Shown: in pieces, positions 13,001 through 25,806 of the stretch | Layout: every line of letters begins with the position of its first letter | Position numbering within the stretch: position 1 is the stretch's first letter | Assembly (NCBI GenBank): GCA_019843655.1 | Contig: JACDQD010000006.1 | Span: forward strand, 3,898,034-3,962,033 | Origin: Lethocerus indicus | Lineage: Eukaryota; Arthropoda; Insecta; Hemiptera; Belostomatidae | Direction: 5' to 3' | DNA: 64,000 bases | Program-made: the position numbers and the translations under genes | Notes under the pieces: model-generated | Databases searched by the model: none | What the model saw: only the letters and a program-made list of their open reading frames with translations | Told to the model about the DNA's origin: nothing

Positions 13001-15720
13001 ATATACGTAGCAGCGGACCTTGTTCTTATAAATAAACAAAACTTCCGAGTAAATATTCCCCACCCGGGGTTGAATTTAGCAACACAATAACCGTTGCGAG
13101 AATTTCGTCCTCGAGCTAATTATAAGGAAAGAATTAAAAAGAATCGCTTACTTATTTCTATTTTCCTCATTATTTGGACAAAATAATTGTTTTAGTTAAA
13201 AACTAACCTTATCGAATTATTGCTTTCCGCGGAAATGACGGCGTCCTTACAAGTTGCACATAACCCAGCAGCGCACGCTATTAATGTTTGTTGAACACCA
13301 GGTTTTTTTTAATTATAATTCCTCTACACATACATTTAATTAGCTAATACTATAATTTAGTAGTTTATGCCATTTTTCTGATATTTCTGACAAAAGGCGT
13401 TTCGACGTTTCAATAGCAAACCTGTGTCTTCCCCGGGCGCAACTAACCCAAGTAAACAGATGCGGAAAGTCATCGCTTAGTTTCCATTTTAAATTATAAA
13501 TAGATTGTGCAACCTGTACAGAATCATTTTGCCACCGCAAAGACCAATTAATGCTATTGTGAATTAATGAAAAATTGACCCGAACGAATTTTGGAATTAT
13601 TCCAATTTATTTTTCAGACAAACGCGGTGTATACATCTGGGCCCCCGTGCCAAATGTCGCCGTTTCTAGGTCGCGCGGAAGCGAAAGACGGAGGTGGGTG
13701 TAACGGGGTCTAGAATTATAGAGTGGAATCTCAATTTTTACAGTGTACACAACAATGATAGCGCTGTTTAAAAGTAAACCATTTGACGCGTGTATATTTA
13801 ATGGTATCGTTAGGAGGGTGATTTCGTTGGGAAAGGTTTGGCACCTGCTAAGTTCTGCACGGTTCGCGTTTAAAAACTGTCTATTTCGGGGTCTATTTTC
13901 GGTCCGGGAGAGCGCTTTTGGCGAGGGAGCTTTGAACGCCCAATAATGAATGCGCAGTTTAAGGAACAACGACGCCAAGCCGTCTTACACCCCAAACAAC
14001 ATAGTAAATACGAAAGAACGCCGTAGAGAAATTATTTTTCGAATTCTACGAGACATGACAGGAGAATTTCGGTAGCCGCAAAAATGCTCTAACGTGTTTG
14101 TTCGACTAACGTCATTTTAACCGCGTATTTGTTTCGATGGAAATGTCATCACTCGTTCGCGAAACTATGAATGAGGAACTAAGACTTAATTAATTAAGTT
14201 TTATTGAATTCAACTCAATCGATCGACAGTCGATTTAAGGTAATCGACGTAACCTAGTCCATAGGTGAGTAATAGCCGAAAAATATAGGAAGGACCCTCC
14301 TAAATCATTAAGAGCCGCCAAAGAAATTGGCAACTTAAATGTTTTAACGCTAGCTCGAAAGACTAGACTCGATACATTTGCGAGTTGTATAACTAATGAC
14401 AGACTAAAAGTTAGTCTATCACATGTCCTATTCCAAACATTCTGTTTGTAGCCTGAGGCGGGATAATATCGTTAATGTTTATTTGCCTGATACGTTTCGC
14501 AACACGCCTGGTTCCGCGAACAATGTTACGTTTATTTTGCGGGAATTCGCACTTTTTTTTTTTTTAGTTGCGTGTTGTATCCGAAATATTTGTTATTAAG
14601 TTTGAAGATACACTCAATTACGTCACCGGTTACGGGGTCGTTTCAAGTGTTTCAACGAAACACTGTAACGAAAGTAGCAACAACACGTAACACGATTGTA
14701 TCGAATCGACTGTAAGTTTGTATCACTTGGTTCTCTCGTTTATCACATTCCCCCTGCTTTTCTTGTTATTATTAGAGAGATTTTCTGTTTCATCCCGGTC
14801 TGTTCGGTTTGTCCCCTAGGGCCGCTCATTAATAACAATTGCTCATAATTGTTCTGTATGCGCGATACAGCTAATGAAATAAACGCGGCGTCAGTAAATA
14901 AAATAAAGCGTCACTTTTGCAAAAATTAATTATTTCCATTATAATTAATTATTTTGTTTTACTAAGCGGGCGGGAGCTGGGAGGCATGTGCACCTGGCGC
15001 CCCAGCCGTAAGCGTTTGGACCGTTAAAATAAAAAAACATTTTAATGGTGCGTGCAGGAAATTCGGCACATTATTTGCACCTTCTAGTTAAATATGCCGA
15101 TCTCCGCCTGTTCTTCAAATCGGTTAAATTATTACGTATTGCGTGAACTGAGAACCACATTTTAATAGATTTCGATCATTACATCTAAAATTCACCCCGT
15201 GTTACGCTTAACTGAGTGATGCGTTGCGTTCTTTAAAAATACGGGAAACAAATTCTGGACTGTTAAAATATTCTCCCCTCGTAGTTTTTGTCTTCTACCC
15301 GCACGGAATAAATGTCCATTGGTTGTTAGCATATCTATAATTTGGCAACCGAATTAATACTCCGCCCGGATTGGAAACAGTATTTTCATTATCTCACTGG
15401 ATGGAAACCGAGATTGTGAGCCGAGGATCCGGATGCGCCGGCGAACAATCCGTAACGGTCCGTGGATAATTATTAGGAGAAGGAAGCGATAATTAACCGC
15501 CCTCCCCGCCCGGCAGAACTCTTTTTTTTCTTGTAGCCGTGAAAGTAAAACTCCGAAAGCGTACCGACTGGAGGGCCGTTATATAAATCGGTGTTGACAA
15601 ACAACGAGAGCTTTGTTTCAAATTATAAATTATTAATATCGTTTTCACAATAGTTATATAGTATTTGTTTTCCGCTTCCGTTCCATTCCAAACGCTAGAT
15701 TTCTGGTAGATTTTTCCCAT
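10081..15720. other. CpG-normal non-coding region upstream of the 10.04-kb promoter
   Basis: No supportable exon is seen. Open frames on both strands lack splice-site framing and recognisable domains. It contains a small hairpin at 10,611-10,627 (CCCAACA/TGTTGGG), a 16-bp AT-rich palindrome at 14,184-14,199 and paired TTAATTA motifs near 14,925-14,955. It would be the 5' flank of the candidate minus-strand gene. CpG content falls abruptly at its right edge, about 15,700. Confidence 0.4.
14184..14199. promoter_or_regulatory. 16-bp palindrome with overlapping homeodomain cores
   Basis: ACTTAATTAATTAAGT equals its own reverse complement and contains overlapping TAATTA cores typical of homeodomain binding. 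About 740 bases further on, 14,925-14,955 repeats ATTAATTATTT twice. Binding function is inferred only from the motif. Confidence 0.3.
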
Positions 15721-16726
15721 TTTGGAATGTTGTCTAATTTTCTAGATATGCATTTCATAGTTTTTCTTGGCTATCATAAATGTATTTAATCAACATATAA
15801 TAATGCATTTCACTGATGACTTTGTACTGAAATTTCAAATTTTTATACATTTATTCATTTTCAGGAAGTCAATTTCCTGGAACTCAAAATACATACATTT
15901 CAATATATGTTCCTGACTGTTTAATATGGGCCACTGTAGAAATTAAACATATCTATTGCAAATAAGTTTTATTTTTTGAATCTAAATAGAAAACAAATGT
16001 TTCTAAAGTAGACCAAATATTTTGTATCCCACTTTAATATATGTTTGATTTTAACAATAATAATACGGTAAGTAATGGAAACATGTGCAGGTAACACTTG
16101 GGTATTTTTGTTCAAAAATGTAGAAAGGGATGCATGAATTATTTGTAAACAAATCTGGCATCAGCAGTATAGATACCCACATACTTTTTAAATCTATTTT
16201 GAGATGGGAAAACCGCTGAGTTAATTCTAAATTTGAACTACTTTTTGAAGATTAAAGCTTGGAAAACACCATGAAAAATGCATTCTCTATTGGTTTAATA
16301 AACCTGTACCTTTTACTGATCATTGAAGAACTCTCCAAAATCCATTTTCAGTTAAAAAATTAATGAATTTGTTTAATATAATATTTAAAATATAGTTGTA
16401 TTTTATTAATTATACTATACATTATAATACTTATAATTTACAATATTGTAATATAAATAATAATTGCTTAATATACATTTGATTTAAATCATTTCATTTT
16501 TTATGTGTAATTCCAAAAGTATATATTAATACTGAATGTTTTTAACAAAAAAATATTTATTAAAACAAGAATTTTAAAGATTAAACTGCAGGCAGATAGG
16601 AACATATGAGAAAATAGAAGGACCAAATTTTTCATTTCATAAGTATTAATTTAATTCTTCTTCAGTATTTCTACAATATTCGAATAAACATATCAAGTTA
16701 ACCATTAAAGGAAATTTTGCTTAGTG
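15721..16726. other. CpG-poor 3' flank of the minus-strand gene at 16.7-17.4 kb
   Basis: AT-rich sequence with no coding exon. On the minus strand an AATAAA hexamer (TTTATT on plus at 16,556-16,561) lies about 170 nt past the stop codon and could end the short transcript. Others follow, for example near 15,850. The region has the CpG depletion of the genes to its right, so it may be transcribed 3' sequence. Confidence 0.35.
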
Positions 16727-17416
16727 TTAATAATTAAGGTCATAATCAAAATCTTGAAAACCTGTTGTGTTTTGAAAATCCTGGGTTTCTACTTCATCTT
16801 GTAGCTGATTATTAATACTAGCCGTATTATTTGAACTTAAATGACTAGTAAAATCATCTTCAATTTGCCTGCTATTACCACACACTGACTGAGCCACAAA
16901 AGGGACATTATTTCCACACTCAATCCTTTCAGCAGTGCAACACTGCGGATTGTTACAGTTAGTATGTGGCAAATCAGAATTTACACCAGTCGGATTAACA
17001 TATTTCCAACCTGAAATGTCACCATATTCAGGAGTTACTTCGGGTATTGAAGGAGGGTGTATATCAGAATCCCCGGATCCATGAAACTGGAAAGCTGAAT
17101 TATCTGTGGACTCTTCATGGTGATGGTGGTGGTGTACATTGGTGTTAGGCATTGCTATAAGCGGACTCAATTCTGATCTTGATAAAGGGCACTGAGGAAA
17201 ATGCTTAAAGTCCGGAGGCAGAACTCCATACTGAACATAGAAATTATAGGCTTCATCATAGTCATACTCTGTAGTCGGTTTTGTTTGCTCTTTTCTTAGT
17301 TCACTTGTCAATTTCCCTATATTTTCCTCTAAAGATTTCAATTTCAGGTCCAGTTGCCATCTGCGCACTTCTTCTGATATAAACTCCACATCTCCATCAT
17401 CCTTTTGACAATACAT
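16727..17416 (-). CDS. Uncharacterised 229-aa acidic protein with N-terminal coiled-coil-like segment
   Basis: A single uninterrupted exon from ATG 17,416 to TAA 16,727. An in-frame TGA just upstream fixes this ATG as the first usable start. Residues about 13-45 are charged and heptad-like, suggesting a short coiled coil. A tyrosine/aspartate patch follows (YDYDEAYNFYVQYG, about 51-64), then a natural six-histidine run (95-100), a Cys-containing stretch (about 155-166) and an Asn/Gln/acidic tail ending DYDLNY. No domain is recognised, and most of the length looks disordered. It lies on the same strand as WDR5, 1.17 kb past the WDR5 stop, and shares its CpG depletion, so it could be a separate short gene or a distal open frame on an extended WDR5 transcript. 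Length and even amino-acid use make a chance ORF unlikely in AT-rich DNA. Confidence 0.6.
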   Translation of the reverse strand: MYCQKDDGDVEFISEEVRRWQLDLKLKSLEENIGKLTSELRKEQTKPTTEYDYDEAYNFYVQYGVLPPDFKHFPQCPLSRSELSPLIAMPNTNVHHHHHHEESTDNSAFQFHGSGDSDIHPPSIPEVTPEYGDISGWKYVNPTGVNSDLPHTNCNNPQCCTAERIECGNNVPFVAQSVCGNSRQIEDDFTSHLSSNNTASINNQLQDEVETQDFQNTTGFQDFDYDLNY

Positions 17417-18583
17417 TTTTGTGTATCATTAATGACCTAAAGCTACTGAAATCCAGATGAAAATGCCTTGATAAAAAGAAATTTCTAAATAAATGTTTTT
17501 AATATTTGAAAAAATTCCATGGATAAATATCACTATGGGAATTAATTAAAAATGATTGAAACTTCCACTGGCATAATTTGGAGCCATTTGGAGTTTACTC
17601 CAAGCGCTTTAGCGCTTGTATTTACATTATATTCTATGGAAACAACAATTTGTATTTAATTTGTGTAGTTTCATCATTATCCAAGTGAAAGGTTTACTCA
17701 AATTTAAAATACTGATAATTAATAGTTCATGTATAATTCTAATATTTATTTATGATAAAAAATTAAATATTTACAACGCTTGAGGCTGTTCATTTTATTA
17801 GCAAACAATGGGATCATCACATTTGTCAAAATATAAGCATTAATACAAAAAAGAAAAATATATACAAAGTTTCAAAACATAGAGAAAGAAAGATATTACA
17901 AATCATTGCGATAATTCTACATCACAATATTATTACAATTTTACTTATTTACTTTCATCTTAACTTAAAAACACAAAAATATCCAATTAGTACATAACTA
18001 ACTTAAAAACAATTGATCATTTAAAAGAAAGAAAAAATCAGCTTAGATTTCATTATTTCAAGAACCAATTAATAATTTTTATTTTGTAAAAATGGAAATA
18101 AATTTATAAAATTCGAGATACATTCATTTATTTTAGGCTTAACTGTAAGATCCAATAAAGCATTATCTTTAAATGGAAATAAACTTAGCCACTATATTTT
18201 TTCTTATATGCTATTATATAGGACAGTATATACATTCGTGCAATGAAAATTACAGTGTCAGTTATTATATTAATTGTACTATTATTATGAGTAAAATCTC
18301 AACATTCTTATTTAAATAATTATGACAACCTGATAAATTCATTTTATTTTTCGAGTAATCATCTATAATTTAAGTGCAACTAACTGAAAGGAAAATTAAA
18401 TTTAATAATAATAATAAGGAATTATCAATTCAATTATTTTTTTTTACTTAAACAATCCATTATAAAAATAAAAGAGAGAATAGTCTCTTGATGATTTTAC
18501 ATAAAATTTATCTGCTCTTAAGTAGTCCATATTTTTAACACTATATACAATGAAACAGTCGTAGCTAATAGATGAAATGCTAA
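17417..18583. other. WDR5 3' UTR and spacer to the downstream minus-strand gene
   Basis: AT-rich and non-coding. Several minus-strand AATAAA hexamers (TTTATT on plus, for example near 17,794, 18,126 and 18,344) could end the WDR5 transcript; none is clearly best. At 17,590-17,618 two back-to-back inverted repeats form the only GC- and CpG-bearing patch, about 180 nt upstream of the next ATG. Confidence 0.4.
17590..17618. promoter_or_regulatory. Tandem inverted repeats upstream of the 229-aa ORF
   Basis: GGAGT-TT-ACTCC (17,590-17,601) is immediately followed, sharing one base, by CAAGCGCT-TT-AGCGCTTG (17,601-17,618). Two CpGs are retained in a stretch otherwise nearly free of them. The position about 175-190 nt upstream of ATG 17,416 on the minus strand suits a promoter element. 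This is inferred from structure and position only. Confidence 0.3.
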
Positions 18584-22712
<4,129 letters not shown>

Positions 22713-23480
22713 TTTCTTAGCAATTTAAGGTTACGTATAATAACCTATAATAAATCTGATATATTATAGTATCAAACACCAAAAGTACGCGTTTACGAGG
22801 CGGTTCAATCATAAACACACTAGCACAATAAGCATGGCCAGAGGACTTGTCTGTTTACCACACTTCTACCGATTCTTTGTTTACATGGATAATAAATTCA
22901 AATGAGATAAACATTCATCAACGTTTGATAATTTCGGATGTTCACAAATTTAACTCCACTTCTGTTCGAAACTATCCGAAGTCTAAAAGTAAGACCGGTT
23001 ATATTTGAAGACTAAGTTTAGTATAGGCTACGATATCATATTAGCACAATTCCCATGGTGCATTAATGGAGTCACGTGACGAGCTCTCTGCGATGCCCAG
23101 TGAGAGGGACGCTGTGGAGATTGTTGGCGGCGAACGCTAGATTTATTAAGTTTTCGCGGTATTCTCATTTTATTACGAATTAAAGACAAGAAAATTAAAA
23201 GTTAATCATATACGATAAAAACGGAGTTCCGTACGAGAAAATCAATGTAATTCAACGTGAATGTAAGTCACGTGATCGGGTTTGACCAATCGGGTTGTAG
23301 GAAATTTCAAAGGATTTTTCACAACTCAAACAGCCCGTTGGTGGAGTATGTGGGTAGCCATTGCTGTGTTTCTCCTGAAATTCTTCTGACATAATCCGAT
23401 TCTATCATGGGCACAGAAAACCATCCTTCATTAAAAGGCCAAGTGCAGCCTTCTCTCGGATCCAGTGCATGGTACTAAAT
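22713..23480. promoter_or_regulatory. Divergent promoter region between WDR5 (minus) and fs(1)h (plus)
   Basis: CpG content rises sharply here relative to both flanking genes, as expected of an unmethylated promoter. Motifs seen: GTCACGTGAC, a perfect palindromic E-box, at 23,071-23,080; GTCACGTGAT at 23,267-23,276; and a CCAAT box at 23,286-23,290. A minus-strand acceptor-like TTATTATAG near 22,746 suggests WDR5 has a separate 5' UTR exon in this interval. Exact start sites cannot be read from sequence alone. Confidence 0.6.
23071..23080. promoter_or_regulatory. Palindromic E-box GTCACGTGAC
   Basis: This is an exact 10-bp palindrome around CACGTG, matching the consensus bound by USF, Max-family and TFEB/MITF-type bHLH-ZIP factors. 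A second near-copy, GTCACGTGAT, lies 196 bases downstream beside a CCAAT box. Binding is inferred from motif only. Confidence 0.5.
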
Positions 23481-23699
23481 TCATGATTAACACGTATATT
23501 GGATTGTTTCAATAAAATGATAAAGTTTCGTGAGTAGGTTCCCCAGCCCTAGGGAATAGAGCCGTAACAGCAAGGGAAAGCTTCCTTATTTGTGTAGTGT
23601 GTTTGTTAAAATTAGCTCGGACATGCGTTTTTTTTATTTTATGTTATTGCCCGAGTCGAGTGAAAAATTTTCAGACTGTATTGAGTTCGTTTTGAGACT

Positions 23700-24133
23700 A
23701 TGTTGAGTCGGTTTAGTATGTATCGATGGTTAGAGTGTAGACCCAGCCTTATTGGCTTCTTACGGAGCGGGCAACCCGCCATGTTGACCAACTAAGCGCC
23801 AAAATATTCATTTATTTTGCGTTTTGTCGGCGAAAAACGCCGGAAAAAAATCCGCGAGTGATGTATAATAATTTGTCGCGGGTGTTGGTTGTGTTAGTGA
23901 ATCCCAGGAACGGTTACTCCCACTTTTAGGCCTAATAGTTGACAAAGCTTGTGTAGGACCTTGGGCTTCGGTGTTTCTAGTGTAACTTTTCTGTGTTAAA
24001 GCGTCTTTTTAAAGCGCAAATAACACGTTATTTTGTTACCGCCGCGTTAATAACTCGTGACTTAAGTGATTGTGTGTTATTATTTTGGGTTGTGTATGTT
24101 TATATGATCTTTACCACAATGCTGTGCTAGAAG
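23700..24133 (+). other. fs(1)h: Probable non-coding first exon of fs(1)h (5' end uncertain)
   Basis: The donor AAG|GTAAGC after base 24,133 closes a CpG-rich, moderately GC-rich block that would splice to the acceptor before 25,794, where the first coding exon begins. A YY1/Pho-like GCCATGTTG lies at 23,778-23,786. The transcription start is not visible; the start coordinate is a guess. Confidence 0.4.
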
Positions 24134-25793
24134 GTAAGCTTGGCCTATATTGTAGACGGGGATACACGAGTTAATTATCGCTTACGCGCGTTATATCGTT
24201 ATTCCTTATTTGTTTTTTCAACTTAAGCTAGAATTTGTCTGTTTGCAACTATAATGAATCTGTTTTATGACCCAATGAGGTTATATCAATTAACCCAATT
24301 TACAACTTTTGGTAACTTATTTACACTTTCGGTTAAGTTGTAGCATTTGTATAGTGGCCTTTCATTTTATTTTAATTATCTGTGACACATGTGTTGCTGT
24401 TTTAAATTTTTATGGGCACATAACTCATCGGTCAGCTGTTTGAAATGTACAATTATATTCTTAATGAAATACATTGATAAGCACAAGCTTCTGCTAAAAA
24501 TTGTTATACCTCTAATGAATTACTACCACGTAAACGAGTAGTTACTACTTTATGTTAAAATAAGTTATAGTAAAGTTGATTTGGTTTGTTACATTTCTTT
24601 GGTGGGCTTGTCTACAGCTTAGTTTAGAACAGTTTTTTGGTCAATTGGCTAAACAGAAAAAAAAGAATAATTTTCTTTATGTGCAGGTACCAGGTTTGCT
24701 GTTACTTTAGTAATCCAAGAAATCGCAGCAGTTATCCTCTGAAATATTAAATTGAATCGTAGACTGTTTTTAAGCCAATAAATTAAATTGTTTAAAAGTA
24801 AACCTTTTCTGTTTCTTTTGTATGGTTTGTGTAAAAAAGAAATATCGAGCATTAAATTATAAAAAAATATTCTTGTTTATTTCCCCCTTTTTTGTACAGG
24901 TTAAATTAGATTTAGAATAAGACCGAAAGTTATAGTTAGGGCATTTTTTGTCTAAATAGGCACAATACAAATGTTGATTGAATTTTATTTATTAAAGCGT
25001 TGCATAAAGTGCAGGTTTTTACATTTTGCTATGAAATCGTGTGCTTCAGATTTATAACGTTCAAGGGATGTGTCATGATGATTTGGCCTAACTATCCCGT
25101 ACTGATGCCACTGCACTGGGTGTGTTTACTGCACTAATGAAAAACTCAGTAACACTAGAGTCCCGGACAGGTAAGGTGGCATCACAGTATCAGATATTAA
25201 AATAAATCTACACTCAAGCGGATGAAGATTCGTCATCCTAAATTCCATAAAAATCCCTACATACACCAAAATGCATCCTCAGATAATCTAACATTTAACT
25301 CATTAAAAACATTATTAGCAAACATTAAATAACAAGATCATTACCTATTACATCAGATAGATATTTCCAATCCTTTATCAGTATCCATTATTCCTTATTA
25401 ACCACTATCCTCATTCTCTCCTTTCCTGATACTTTTTGCAGACGAATCTTCCTCGAATTCAATAACTCGAAAGAAAAAGAAAAAAACAAACAGGTGTCGT
25501 TTTTTAAATTTAAAAGATAGAAATGCATTGAAGAGGTCCATCAAATATCAATTTCTGCTGCTGCAAAGCATCAGGTATATACCCTAACAATAATGTGATC
25601 GATACATAGTACAATAGAAATGTTAACACGGGGTATTCCAGAAAGGGATATTTATTTCCTGGGAAATTGGCAGTTATAGATCCTAATTGGGATTGTACTT
25701 GTAGGATCATTTGTTTAGAATTCGTGTCTAATATAAAGAAAAATTATCGATAAAATGTCAGAGAAAATAATTTGGGTCCAAATTCTGTTGTAG
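24134..25793 (+). other. Presumed 5' UTR intron of fs(1)h
   Basis: AT-rich sequence bounded by GTAAGC (24,134) and CTGTTGTAG (ending 25,793). No coding exon is seen. A strong donor-like CAG|GTAAGG near 25,170 could belong to an alternative leader exon. Confidence 0.4.
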
Positions 25794-25806
25794 GAGCGTG
25801 GCCAAA

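Noticed and set aside
13607..13978. 123-aa minus-strand open frame
   Set aside because: No domain and no supporting signals; the overlapping plus-strand frame is equally plausible, so both are likely chance.
17120..17140. Six-histidine run suggesting a cloning tag or vector contamination
   Set aside because: It is internal to a long natural ORF, uses mixed CAC/CAT codons, and has no vector sequence around it.
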